This document shows positions 29,252-39,431 of a stretch of 64,000 nucleotides of DNA, piece after piece. The stretch lies in NCBI GenBank assembly GCA_903789635.1, contig CAIFEY010000002.1, positions 99,587-163,586 of the forward strand, read 5' to 3'. Within the stretch, counting starts at the first letter, position 1. Every line of letters begins with the position of its first letter. The notes beneath the pieces are model-generated. The model saw nothing but the letters and a program-made list of their open reading frames with translations, was not told where the DNA came from and searched no databases. Source of the DNA: an uncultured Eubacteriaceae bacterium. GTDB lineage: Bacteria; Bacillota; Clostridia; Peptostreptococcales; Anaerovoracaceae. Both the position numbers and the translations under genes were made by a program.

Positions 29252-31680
29252 AGTATCTAATCAAAAACTTGAAGCCGTACTGGTTCGTCGTCATCATTCT
29301 GGCGGCGCTGCTGGCGGTGCAGGGATTCTGCGAGATGTCGATGCCGACCTACACGCAGGACATCATCGATACCGGAATCCAGAACCAGGGTGTAGAACAC
29401 ATCCTGCCGACTAAGGTGAAGAAGCAGGAGTACAGCGAGGCACAGATGTTCATGACCAGTGCGGAGAAGAAGGCCTGGAGGAACAGCTACGAGAAGGAGG
29501 GAAACCTCTACGTCCGCAAGGCCTCCGAGAGCAGACTGGACAAGCTGGACAACGACCTGCTGGAGCCGGTCGTCCTGACCTACCAGCTCTCGCATATTTC
29601 GCCGGCGCAGTTTAAGAAGATCGTCAAGCGCCAGCTGAAGGCGGCTGTCGCAGCGCAGAAGAAGGCGATGGCGCAGGCGGCATCCGGACAGATGAGCGCG
29701 GCACAGATCGCCGCGATGCAGCAGGCCGCGCAGACGAACGCATCGAGTGCATCGGCAGCATCGGCCTCTTCACAGACGGATCCGTCCGCGCTGCTGAAGA
29801 AGATCGACTCCATGTCCGTGCAGGAGATCGCGGACGCGGCGAACATGGACGTCCGCGTCTTCCACGCGAAGAACCAGAACGGGACCAGTAAGACGTATGT
29901 CGACATCCGTCAGGCGATGCAGAAGCTGATCGCAAACGGGCAGATGAGCAGTAAGCAGATCGGAGAGATGCAGAAGCAGATCAAGAAGACGATCGACACG
30001 GTCGGCCCTAAGACGCTGCAGTCCATGGGATTCCGCTACGCCTACGAGGCGGAGAAGTCGGCGGGCGTCGATGTGAACGCCAAGCAGACCTCCTACCTTT
30101 GGGCAGAGGGCAGCAGGATGTTCGCGATGGCCCTGATCATGCTGGTCGCAGCAGTCATCGTCTCCTTCCTCGCCGCCAAGGTCGGCGCGGGAGTCGGACG
30201 CGACCTGCGTGACCGCGTGTTCCGGAACGTCATCGGATACTCCAACGCGGAGCTCGACCAGTTCCAGACCTCCTCGCTGATCACGAGGGCGACGAACGAC
30301 GTGCAGCAGGTGCAGATGATCACGACGATGATGCTGCGCATGGTGCTGTACGCGCCGGTCCTCGGCATCTGGGGAATCATCAAGGTCTACCAGACGCATG
30401 CACAGATGAGCTGGGTCATCCTGCTCGGCGTAGCCGTCATCATCGGCTTCATCCTGACGCTGATGGCCATCGCGATGCCGAAGTTCAAGATCATGCAGAA
30501 GCTGGTCGACAAGCTGAACGGCGTATCCCGTGAGATCCTGACCGGACTCATGGTCATCCGCGCGTTCGGACGCCAGCAGAAGGAAGAGGAGCGTTTCGAC
30601 GTCGCCAACACCGACCTGAAGAGGACGCAGCTGTTCACCAACCGCGTCATGACCTTCATGATGCCGTCGATGATGCTGATCATGAACGCCCTGTCGATCC
30701 TGATCACTTGGGTCGCCGCATCCAGAGTAGACTCCGGTACGATGCAGGTCGGAACGATGACCGCGTTTATCACATACGCGATGATCATCGTCTCCGCATT
30801 CATGATCATCACCGCGATGTCCATCATCCTGCCGAGAGCAGGCGTCGCGGCACAGAGAATCGACGAGGTCGCAACCACGGTCTCCTCTATCCAGGATAAG
30901 AAGGACGCAGAGACGCTGACCGGCGGAAACGGCGAGGTCGTCTTCTCCCACGTCGACTTCAAGTATCCGGGCGCGGAGGCGAACGTCCTTACCGACATCG
31001 ACTTCACCGCCGAGCCGGGCAAGGTCACGGCGATCATCGGCGGAACCGGCTCCGGAAAGAGCACGCTGATCAACCTGATCCCGAGGTTCTACGACGTCAC
31101 GGGAGGAAGCGTTATGGTCGACGGAAAGGATATCCGCGACATCACGATGAAGTCCCTGAGAGACGAGATCGGATTCATCCAGCAGAAGGGAATCCTGTTC
31201 TCCGGAACGATCGCGAGCAACATCAGGTTTGGAAACCAGAACGCGACGGACGAGGAAGTCGAGCGCGCGGCATCGATCGCGCAGGCGGAGGACTTCATCG
31301 AGGAGAAGGACGATAAGTACGACAGCTTCATCTCCCAGGGCGGAAACAACGTCTCCGGAGGACAGAAGCAGAGGCTCTCGATCGCGAGAGCGATTGCCAA
31401 GAAGCCGAAGATCCTGGTCTTCGACGACAGCTTCTCCGCTCTGGACATGAAGACGGACGCTAAGCTCCGTGACGTCCTGGAGCAGGAGGAGAAGGACACG
31501 ACACGCATCATCGTCGCACAGAGAATCAGCACGATCCTGCATGCGGACCAGATCCTGGTCATGAATGAGGGAAGGATCGTCGGAAAGGGCACGCATCAGG
31601 AACTGATGAAGTCCTGCGACGTATACCGGCAGATTGCGGAATCGCAGCTGTCTGAGAAGGAACTGGAGGATATGGCATAA
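29248..31680 (+). CDS. ABC exporter half-transporter (TMD-NBD) with long extracytoplasmic insert after TM1
   Basis: Walker A GGTGSGKST, signature VSGGQKQRLSIARA, Walker B ILVFDDSFSALD; ~210 aa Ala/Gln/Ser-rich insert between first and second TM helices. Confidence 0.95.
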   Translation: MKYLIKNLKPYWFVVIILAALLAVQGFCEMSMPTYTQDIIDTGIQNQGVEHILPTKVKKQEYSEAQMFMTSAEKKAWRNSYEKEGNLYVRKASESRLDKLDNDLLEPVVLTYQLSHISPAQFKKIVKRQLKAAVAAQKKAMAQAASGQMSAAQIAAMQQAAQTNASSASAASASSQTDPSALLKKIDSMSVQEIADAANMDVRVFHAKNQNGTSKTYVDIRQAMQKLIANGQMSSKQIGEMQKQIKKTIDTVGPKTLQSMGFRYAYEAEKSAGVDVNAKQTSYLWAEGSRMFAMALIMLVAAVIVSFLAAKVGAGVGRDLRDRVFRNVIGYSNAELDQFQTSSLITRATNDVQQVQMITTMMLRMVLYAPVLGIWGIIKVYQTHAQMSWVILLGVAVIIGFILTLMAIAMPKFKIMQKLVDKLNGVSREILTGLMVIRAFGRQQKEEERFDVANTDLKRTQLFTNRVMTFMMPSMMLIMNALSILITWVAASRVDSGTMQVGTMTAFITYAMIIVSAFMIITAMSIILPRAGVAAQRIDEVATTVSSIQDKKDAETLTGGNGEVVFSHVDFKYPGAEANVLTDIDFTAEPGKVTAIIGGTGSGKSTLINLIPRFYDVTGGSVMVDGKDIRDITMKSLRDEIGFIQQKGILFSGTIASNIRFGNQNATDEEVERAASIAQAEDFIEEKDDKYDSFISQGGNNVSGGQKQRLSIARAIAKKPKILVFDDSFSALDMKTDAKLRDVLEQEEKDTTRIIVAQRISTILHADQILVMNEGRIVGKGTHQELMKSCDVYRQIAESQLSEKELEDMA

Positions 31681-33539
31681 TGGCAGAGAATAACAATCAG
31701 ACGCCGCGCAGACACTCCGGCGGCATGCGTGGACCGCACGGCCCGGGCATGGGCGCGGTGGAAAAACCGAAAAACTTTAAGAAAGCCTTTAAAGATCTGA
31801 TGCTCTACATCGGACACTATAAATTCGGCGTCTTCGCCGTCATGATCCTGGCGGCCGGCTCGACCGTATTCACGGTAGTCGGGCCAAAGATCATGGGACA
31901 CGCGACGACCGAGCTGGCAAACGGCCTGATGAGAAAGGTCGCGGGAACCGGCGGAATCAACTTCGACAAGATCGCGCACATCCTGCTGCTGACCCTGGCA
32001 CTGTACCTGATCAGTGCATTCGTCAGCTTCCTGCAGGGCTGGATCATGACCGGCATCACGCAGAAGGTCGTGTACCAGATGCGCAAGGAGATCGCGGAGA
32101 AGATCAACCGCATGCCGATGAAGTACTTTGAGAGCCGTCCGATCGGCGAGGTCCTGTCCAGGATCACGAACGATGTCGACACGCTCGGCATGGGACTGAA
32201 CCAGAGTATCACGATGATCATCACCGCGGTCGCGACGATCGTCGGCGTCATCATCATGATGCTCACGATCTCCCCGATGATGACCCTGATCGCGGTCGTC
32301 ATGATCCCGGTGTCCGTCATCCTGATGGCCATCGTCATCAAGATGTCGCAGAAATACTTCAAGCAGCAGCAGAACTCCCTGGGCGTCATCAACGGCCAGG
32401 TCGAGGAGAGCTTCTCGGGCCAGCAGGTCATCAAGGCCTTCAACCGCGAGCAGCAGACGATCAACGAGTTCGGAAAGACGAACGACCAGCTGTATACATC
32501 AGCCTGGAAGTCCCAGTTCTTCTCCGGAACGATGATGCCGCTGATGAACTTTGTCGGCTACCTGGGCTACGCGGGCGTCGCCATCGCAGGCGGAATGCTC
32601 GCGATTCGGAACGTCATCGGAATCGGAGACATCCAGGCGTTCATCCAGTACGTCAGAAACCTGACGCAGCCGATGGCGCAGATCTCCCAGGTCATGAACC
32701 AGGTGCAGTCGATGACGGCCGCTTCCGAGCGTGTGTTCCAGCTTCTCCACGAGGAGGAGACGGACCTGCAGGAGGACGCACCGCTTCCGCTCGATACCGT
32801 CAGGGGTGAGGTCGAGTTCGACCACGTCCAGTTCGGTTACCATCCGGAGCAGGTCATCATCCACGATTTCTCGGCAAAGGTCGAGCCTGGACAGATGATC
32901 GCCATCGTCGGCCCGACGGGTGCCGGAAAGACGACGATGGTCAAGCTGCTGATGCGCTTCTACGACGTGAACAAGGGCGAGATACGCCTGGACGGACAGG
33001 ACATCCGCACGTTCAGCCGCCTGGACCTGCGTAAGTACTTCTCCATGGTCCTGCAGGACACCTGGCTGTTCTCCGGAACGATCCGCGAGAATATCCGCTA
33101 CGGACGCCTGGACGCGACTGACGAGGAGGTCGAGGCAGCGGCCAAAGCCGCGCACGCCGATCACTTCATCCGCACGCTGCCGGGAGGCTACGACATGGTG
33201 CTGAATGAAGAGGCGTCGAACATCTCGCAGGGACAAAAACAGCTGCTCACCATAGCAAGGGCCATGCTGGCAGACCGCAGGATCCTGATCCTGGACGAGG
33301 CGACATCCTCCGTCGACACACGTACGGAGCGCCAGATCCAGAGCGCGATGCAGCGCCTGATGGAGGGCAGGACGAGCTTCGTCATCGCCCACCGTCTGTC
33401 GACGATCAAGGACGCGGATCTGATCCTGGTCATGAACCACGGAGACATTGTCGAGCAGGGCACGCACGACGAGCTGCTGGCGAAGAACGGCGCTTACGCC
33501 GACCTATACAACTCGCAGTTCTCCGAGGAAGCCGAATAG
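31680..33539 (+). CDS. ABC exporter half-transporter (partner subunit)
   Basis: Walker A GPTGAGKTT, ISQGQKQLLTIARA, ILILDEATSSVDTRTE; ATG overlaps upstream stop. Confidence 0.96.
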   Translation: MAENNNQTPRRHSGGMRGPHGPGMGAVEKPKNFKKAFKDLMLYIGHYKFGVFAVMILAAGSTVFTVVGPKIMGHATTELANGLMRKVAGTGGINFDKIAHILLLTLALYLISAFVSFLQGWIMTGITQKVVYQMRKEIAEKINRMPMKYFESRPIGEVLSRITNDVDTLGMGLNQSITMIITAVATIVGVIIMMLTISPMMTLIAVVMIPVSVILMAIVIKMSQKYFKQQQNSLGVINGQVEESFSGQQVIKAFNREQQTINEFGKTNDQLYTSAWKSQFFSGTMMPLMNFVGYLGYAGVAIAGGMLAIRNVIGIGDIQAFIQYVRNLTQPMAQISQVMNQVQSMTAASERVFQLLHEEETDLQEDAPLPLDTVRGEVEFDHVQFGYHPEQVIIHDFSAKVEPGQMIAIVGPTGAGKTTMVKLLMRFYDVNKGEIRLDGQDIRTFSRLDLRKYFSMVLQDTWLFSGTIRENIRYGRLDATDEEVEAAAKAAHADHFIRTLPGGYDMVLNEEASNISQGQKQLLTIARAMLADRRILILDEATSSVDTRTERQIQSAMQRLMEGRTSFVIAHRLSTIKDADLILVMNHGDIVEQGTHDELLAKNGAYADLYNSQFSEEAE

Positions 33540-33709
33540 CATTCTGCTGAATACACCGTATATGCGGCATATCACAAATGCCGTATATAATGCAGCGGAG
33601 CAAATTCAAGGCGTTGAAAAATATTGAAACTGCGCAGAGGCAGCGGGAAAAGGCTCAGGCCGCGCGGGGATGACCCGCATAATCCTGCGGTTTATGCGCA
33701 GAAGGGGCG

Positions 33710-33749
33710 GAGGCCGGCAGGGAAATTATTTTCCTGACCGGTCTCTTTT
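33710..33749 (+). terminator. intrinsic terminator
   Basis: GAGGCCGGCAGGGAAA...TTTCCTGACCGGTCTC TTTTG imperfect inverted repeat. Confidence 0.65.
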
Positions 33750-33939
33750 GACAAAAAGGAGACAGGATTGCACGGGGGCTACGTTTTCAACCGCGGGAAA
33801 ATAGTATATAATAGACAATAAAGTCTTATTTTCCCTGTGCGGTTTGTGAAGTCCGCCAGAAAGATGAAAATAGGGAAGGAGGAGGGAGCAAGCCTCCGTC
33901 GGCAATCAGGCTGCGGAAGCGAATCCAAAACAACACTAT

Positions 33940-34557
33940 ATGAAGAAGTTAATTACCATCAGCCGTGAGTACGGAAGCGGCGGAAGAATCATAGGCGGTC
34001 TGGTCGCGAAGGAGATGGGAATTCCCGTTTACGACCGTGAGATCATCGACATGGCGGTTGAGAAGAGCGGCCTGTCCAGAGAGATCATCGAGACGGCGGA
34101 GCTGAGGGCGAAGAACAACTTTTCTTATTCCCTGGCTTCCGCGGTGAATTTCAGCGAGGGAATGTCCGGCGAGACCATTTCCGTCAATGAGAAGCTGTTT
34201 TTGACGCAGTTCGAGATCATCTCCCAGATCGGAAGGACCGGAGAGGGCGTCATCGTCGGACGCTGTGCGGACTACGTCCTGCGCGACGTGCCGGGCGTGA
34301 CCAACGTGTTCGTCCATGCGCGCCTGGAGGACCGCATCGACCGCGCGGTCGAGACCTACGGCGATGATCCGGATAAGGTCAAGACGATCATCCGCACGTA
34401 CGACAGGGCGAGGAAGAACTACTACAACTACCATACTTCCCAGAAGTGGGGCGAGTACGCCAACTACGACCTCTCGATCAACACGAGTCATGTCGACGAG
34501 GAAGAGGCGGCTCACCTGATCGTGGACTATGTGACGCACCGCAACGGCAAGCACTAG
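33940..34557 (+). CDS. cytidylate kinase-like family protein
   Basis: MKKLITISREYGSGGRIIGGLVAKEMGIPVYDREIIDMAVEKSGLS; GRCADYVLRDVPGVTNVFVHARLEDRIDR. Confidence 0.9.
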   Translation: MKKLITISREYGSGGRIIGGLVAKEMGIPVYDREIIDMAVEKSGLSREIIETAELRAKNNFSYSLASAVNFSEGMSGETISVNEKLFLTQFEIISQIGRTGEGVIVGRCADYVLRDVPGVTNVFVHARLEDRIDRAVETYGDDPDKVKTIIRTYDRARKNYYNYHTSQKWGEYANYDLSINTSHVDEEEAAHLIVDYVTHRNGKH

Positions 34558-34622
34558 GGACAGCATAAAGAAGGAGGCGGAGCTTCTCCGGAGCGGGAAG
34601 TCGTCTCGGAAAGGAGATATCC

Positions 34623-34847
34623 ATGAGCAAGAAGGTAAGTACCGGAAAGAAGAACCAGCGGAAAGCAGAGCAGCCTACCGTTCAGGACGCACTGAAGGCG
34701 GCAGGGGCGATCGTCGGCATCGGCATGGTCGCAGGCATCACGCTCGTTCTTGGTATGAACAAGATCATGAAGGAAATCTTTGTCAACGACGACTGGCCGG
34801 ATGAAGAGTGGTCCAGCGACGACTGGGCCGGAGAAGACCTGGACTAG
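34623..34847 (+). CDS. small hypothetical membrane protein with acidic Trp-rich tail
   Basis: 74 aa with RBS ggaaaggagatatccATG; one TM segment (AAGAIVGIGMVAGITLVLGM) and DDWPDEEWSSDDWAGEDLD tail. Confidence 0.65.
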   Translation: MSKKVSTGKKNQRKAEQPTVQDALKAAGAIVGIGMVAGITLVLGMNKIMKEIFVNDDWPDEEWSSDDWAGEDLD

Positions 34848-34920
34848 CATCCAGGCACGCGCACCGCAGCGCAGAAAATAAATACCTCATTCATTAGAGG
34901 AAGAAAGGAATTTTACCAGA

Positions 34921-36870
34921 ATGACAGAACAGAAGGCATCGAAAGGCACGTACTATATCACTACACCGATTTATTATCCGAGCTCCAACCTCCATATCGG
35001 GCACACCTACTGCACCGTTATGGCGGACGCGATGGCCAGGTTCAAGAGACTGAGCGGATACGATGTACGCTTCCAGACCGGAACCGACGAGCACGGACTG
35101 AAGATCATGCAGAAGGCGAAGGAGAAGGGCGTTACCCCGCAGGAATACGTCGACGAGGTCGTCGCCGGCATCAAGGATCTCTGGAACACGATGGAAATCT
35201 CCTACGATGACTTTGTCCGCACGACGCAGCCGCGCCACGTGAAGAGGGTCCAGGAGATCTTCACCAAGATGAACGAGAAGGGCGACATCTACAAGGGCAA
35301 GTACGAGGGCTGGTACTGCACGCCGTGCGAATCCTACTGGACGGAGAGCCAGCTGGTCAACGGCTGCTGCCCGGACTGCGGAAGGCCGGTAGAGTGGGCC
35401 TCCGAGGACGCGTACTTCTTCAAGATGTCCAAGTACCAGGACCGCGTGCTGAAGCTGCTCGAGGATCCGGACTTCCTGAATCCTAAGGAGCGCAGAAACG
35501 AGATGATCGAGTTCGTCAAGCAGGGTCTGGACGACCTGTGCATCTCCCGTTCCTCCTTCGACTGGGGAATCCAGGTTCCGGGAGATCCGAACAGTGTCAT
35601 CTACGTATGGCTCGACGCGCTGACGAACTACATCACGACGCTGGGCTACCCGGACGACACGGAGGACTTCCGCAAGTACTGGCCTGCCGACGTCCACCTG
35701 GTCGGAAAGGAAATCGTACGTTTCCACTCCGTCATCTGGCCGGCAATGCTGATGTCTCTGGACATTCCGGTTCCTAAGCACGTCATGGGACACGGCTGGC
35801 TGCTGATCGACGGCGGCAAAATGAGCAAGTCCAAGGGAAATGTCGTTGACCCGGTATTCCTGATTCACCGCTACGGGGTTGATGCGCTGAAATACTTCCT
35901 GCTCCGCGAGTACACGTTCGGACAGGATGGTGTATACACGAACGAGGTCATGCTGAAGAGGATGAACTACGACCTGGCGAACGACCTCGGAAACCTGCTG
36001 TCCAGGACAGTAGCGATGATCGAGAAGTACTGCGGCAGCATCGTTCCTCCAGCCGGCGCGTTCGACAAGATCGACGAGGACCTGAAGAGCACGGCACTCG
36101 GCGTCGCACCGGCGCTCGAGGCGCACATGAACGACTTCCAGTTCAACCAGGCACTGGAGGATATCTGGGTCCTGGTACGCCGTGCGAATAAGTACATCGA
36201 CGAGAAGATGCCTTGGGTCCTGGCCAAGGATCCGGAGAAGAAGGAGGAACTCGGCACCTGCCTGCACAACCTCGTTGAGGCGCTGCGCATCGTCGCGATC
36301 CTGCTGATTCCGTTCATGCACACGACATCCGAGCGCATGCAGGAGCAGCTGGGCCTCTCCGACGAGGAGATGGCCTGGGAAGGCGCGTTCGAGTTCGAGA
36401 AGGTCGACGGCGAGAAGGTCACCAAGGGCGATCCGCTCTTCCCGCGTCTGGATATCGACAAGGAGCTGAAGGAGCTGAACGAGATCCAGCAGAAGCAGAT
36501 GGCAGAGGCTAAGAAGAAGGCGGACAAGGAAGCCGCCGACGTCAAGCTGAAGCCGGAGATCGAGTTCGAGGACTTCGACAAGGTCGACCTCAGAGTCGGA
36601 ACGATCATGAAGGCGTCCAAGGTTGAGGACGCGGACAAGCTGCTCAGGTTCAGGATCCGCATCGGAAACGAGGAGAGAACGATCCTGTCCGGCGTTGCCG
36701 AGTACTTCAAGCCGGAGGAACTCGTCGGAAAGAAGGTCGTGGTCGTTGCCAACCTGAAGCCGAGAAAGATCAGGGGTGAGGAATCTCAGGGCATGATCAT
36801 CTTCGCCGATACCGGAAAGAGATTTGAACTGGTCACCAGCAGCGCAGATGACGGCTGCAAGGTTAGATAA
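34921..36870 (+). CDS. metG: methionine--tRNA ligase
   Basis: YYITTPIYYPSSNLHIGHTYCTVMADAMARFKRL, GGKMSKSKGN, C-terminal EMAP-like tRNA-binding domain DFDKVDLRVGTIMKASKVEDADKLL. Confidence 0.97.
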   Translation: MTEQKASKGTYYITTPIYYPSSNLHIGHTYCTVMADAMARFKRLSGYDVRFQTGTDEHGLKIMQKAKEKGVTPQEYVDEVVAGIKDLWNTMEISYDDFVRTTQPRHVKRVQEIFTKMNEKGDIYKGKYEGWYCTPCESYWTESQLVNGCCPDCGRPVEWASEDAYFFKMSKYQDRVLKLLEDPDFLNPKERRNEMIEFVKQGLDDLCISRSSFDWGIQVPGDPNSVIYVWLDALTNYITTLGYPDDTEDFRKYWPADVHLVGKEIVRFHSVIWPAMLMSLDIPVPKHVMGHGWLLIDGGKMSKSKGNVVDPVFLIHRYGVDALKYFLLREYTFGQDGVYTNEVMLKRMNYDLANDLGNLLSRTVAMIEKYCGSIVPPAGAFDKIDEDLKSTALGVAPALEAHMNDFQFNQALEDIWVLVRRANKYIDEKMPWVLAKDPEKKEELGTCLHNLVEALRIVAILLIPFMHTTSERMQEQLGLSDEEMAWEGAFEFEKVDGEKVTKGDPLFPRLDIDKELKELNEIQQKQMAEAKKKADKEAADVKLKPEIEFEDFDKVDLRVGTIMKASKVEDADKLLRFRIRIGNEERTILSGVAEYFKPEELVGKKVVVVANLKPRKIRGEESQGMIIFADTGKRFELVTSSADDGCKVR

Positions 36871-36944
36871 CTGTTCCGGGGGCTTTGCCGCCCCCGTTTT
36901 TTTCTTTTTATCGCTTACTGAAACCATGAACCAGGGGAGCTGGG

Positions 36945-37811
36945 ATGAAGAAGATACTGTTTGACGCACACACACATTTAAATGACGAGGATATGACTGA
37001 CGAGGACAGACGGACACTCGCGGAAGAGATCGTGAATGACTCCGAGGTGCTTGGCCTGGTGGACCCGGGCAGCAACCTCGAGAACTCCGAGCAGGCAGTG
37101 CGTGACGCCGCACAGTTCCCGTTCTGTTATGCTGCGGTCGGATACTACCCGAGCGACACTGACGGGCTGAATGAGGAGAACCTCGAGAAGATCAGGAATC
37201 TCGCGGTGCACGGCAGCAAAGTCGTCTGCATCGGGGAGATCGGCCTGGATTTCCACTACGAGGAGGACGTCGACCACGACACGATGCGCTACTGGTTCCG
37301 CCGCCAGATTCAGCTCGCGAACGAGCTGAAGATGCCGATCATGATCCACTCGAGGGACGCGGACCAGGAGACGATGGATATCCTGAAGGAGGAGGGCGCG
37401 TTCTCTAAGGAGCGCCAGTCGTGGTTTCCGAAGCGCCCGGGCCCCGGCGGCGAGATGCTGCCGGACAGCCGCGTGCTGATGCACTGCTTCTCGCAGAGCG
37501 TCGAGATGGCGCGCCAGTACGTGAAGCTCGGCGCAACGATTTCCATCTGCGGTCCGGTCACGTTCAAGAACAACCGGAAGACGCGCGAGGTCGTGAAGGC
37601 GATCCCGATCGAGTTCCTGACGGTCGAGACCGACGCGCCGTACATGGCGCCGGAGCCTAAGCGCGGCAGAAAGAACAAGGCGCCTTACGTGGAGTACACC
37701 TGCCGCAAGGTCGCCGAGCTGAAGGAGATCAGCTACGAGGAGGCCGCGGTGATCACCTGCACGAACGCGCTCCGCTTCTACAACATCACGGACCTGGAGA
37801 TCCAGCGATGA
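36945..37811 (+). CDS. TatD-family metal-dependent hydrolase
   Basis: LFDAHTHLND, CIGEIGLDFHYEEDVDHD, MIHSRDADQETMDIL, VETDAPYMAPEPKRGRKN. Confidence 0.93.
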   Translation: MKKILFDAHTHLNDEDMTDEDRRTLAEEIVNDSEVLGLVDPGSNLENSEQAVRDAAQFPFCYAAVGYYPSDTDGLNEENLEKIRNLAVHGSKVVCIGEIGLDFHYEEDVDHDTMRYWFRRQIQLANELKMPIMIHSRDADQETMDILKEEGAFSKERQSWFPKRPGPGGEMLPDSRVLMHCFSQSVEMARQYVKLGATISICGPVTFKNNRKTREVVKAIPIEFLTVETDAPYMAPEPKRGRKNKAPYVEYTCRKVAELKEISYEEAAVITCTNALRFYNITDLEIQR

Positions 37812-39292
37812 GCCCGTCAGCAAACCAGGGAGCAAGCCAGGGGTCTCAATTAGAGGACAAATTTCGCAGGGCCGTCCACGAGCGCGGCCTGCTGAATCCC
37901 GGAGACCACGTGATCCTCGGGCTCTCCGGCGGGGCGGACTCGATGGCGCTGCTTCTGCTGCTGATGAATCTGCCCGGCATCACCGTGCACCCGGTGCACG
38001 TCAACCACATGATCCGGGGAGAGGACGCGGACAGCGACCAGCAGTTCGTGGAAGAATTCTGCAGAAGGAACGGGCTGGACTGCCGAAGCGTCCGCTTCGA
38101 CTGCGTCGCCGAGGCGAGAATGTCCGGCATGACGGAGGAAGAGGCTGGGCGCGCCAAACGCTACCGCGTCTTCGACGAATTCGCGGAGGAGCTCGTATCC
38201 GACGGCATTGGAAGGGACCGGGTCAAGGTCGCGACCGCCCACCATGCGGACGATCAGGCGGAGACAATCCTGCTGCATCTCCTGAGGGGAAGCGGGACGG
38301 ACGGGCTCGCCGGCATGGCGTATGAGCGGAGGGACGAGCGTGGATTCTCACACATCCGCCCGCTGCTGGACTGCCGGAAGCAGGAGCTCAGGGAGTTCTG
38401 CGGGGAGTGCGGGATCGAGCCGCGCGAGGACCGGACCAACGAGGACCCGTCCTACGGCAGGAACCGGATCCGGCTCGAACTGATTCCGTACCTGGAAGAA
38501 TATAACCCGAGGATCGTCGAGGCGCTGCTCAGGACGGGAGAGAGCGCGCGGGACGACCGCGCATACCTGGAGGAGCAGGCGGGAGAGCTGCTCCGGAAGT
38601 ACGCGTCCGTACGGGACAATCCGGAGGCTGAAGATGGGAAGATAATTTCCATTATGAGAAAGTCGGTTTCCGAGAGCCCGCGCGCGCTGAGGCGCCGCGC
38701 GGTCCGGCTCGCGTTCGAAGCGGCCGGGCTGAAGGAGGATTTCACGGCCCGCCACATCGAGGCGGTCGACGAACTGCTCGCTCAGGAGCGCCCGTCGGCG
38801 GAGGTCGATCTGCCGCACGGGTTCCGTGCGCGGGTCGTCTACGACCGGCTGGAGATTGCTGAATTTCAATCATATCGCCAATCGCAAAAGAACGATGCGG
38901 GAGAGAATCCGGTGCTCGGGACAGTACGGATCCTGCCGGCAGAGAAGATGCCGAAGGGAATTGCCAAGGGGAGCTTTGCCGCCTTCGACCTCGGGAAGCT
39001 GCAGGAGGTATACGGACCGGACGCCGCACAGAAAGTCTGCTGGCGGACCAGGCGTCCGGGCGATTTCCTCGCGATAGTCGGCGGAAGGAAGAAGATTCAG
39101 GATATTTTGATCGACGATAAAGTCCCGAAGAACATGCGGGACAGCGTGCCGATGGCGGCGGTCGGGAGCGAGATCCTGTTCCTGCCCGCGGCCGGCGAGG
39201 GTCGGAAACGTGCAAGATATTCCCATTCTTATGTTTTGGGCGCAGACACAAAAGACATTGTTTTTGTTGAAATAAATGGTCTTATATGGTAG
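37808..39292 (+). CDS. tilS: tRNA(Ile)-lysidine synthetase
   Basis: VILGLSGGADSMALLLLLMNL (PP-loop), HVNHMIRGEDADSDQQFVEEFC, ATAHHADDQAETILLHLLRGSGTDGLAGM. Confidence 0.94.
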   Translation: MSPSANQGASQGSQLEDKFRRAVHERGLLNPGDHVILGLSGGADSMALLLLLMNLPGITVHPVHVNHMIRGEDADSDQQFVEEFCRRNGLDCRSVRFDCVAEARMSGMTEEEAGRAKRYRVFDEFAEELVSDGIGRDRVKVATAHHADDQAETILLHLLRGSGTDGLAGMAYERRDERGFSHIRPLLDCRKQELREFCGECGIEPREDRTNEDPSYGRNRIRLELIPYLEEYNPRIVEALLRTGESARDDRAYLEEQAGELLRKYASVRDNPEAEDGKIISIMRKSVSESPRALRRRAVRLAFEAAGLKEDFTARHIEAVDELLAQERPSAEVDLPHGFRARVVYDRLEIAEFQSYRQSQKNDAGENPVLGTVRILPAEKMPKGIAKGSFAAFDLGKLQEVYGPDAAQKVCWRTRRPGDFLAIVGGRKKIQDILIDDKVPKNMRDSVPMAAVGSEILFLPAAGEGRKRARYSHSYVLGADTKDIVFVEINGLIW

Positions 39293-39431
39293 AATGACAA
39301 CGCAATTTTATGCTGGGATAACAAGGTCTGCGGCGTTTTCCGCACCATTTGGGGTGCAGGTATAGACGATGGCAGCAGCATTACATCTTTTGATATAGAA
39401 AAAAGGGATAATCAAGCGGGAGGATATTGAA

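Noticed and set aside
29770-31596. 608-aa minus-strand ORF antisense to the ABC transporter
   Set aside because: Composition-driven shadow ORF (Asp/Arg/Val-rich, no domain); the same applies to 39453-41408, 34894-37113, 26281-27360, 20378-21961 and similar minus-strand ORFs.
33840-33939. c-di-GMP-like riboswitch upstream of the cytidylate-kinase-like gene (GCAAGCCTCCG...CGGAAGCG)
   Set aside because: Only short similarity; the required GNRA tetraloop/receptor and P1 arrangement were not identifiable by eye.
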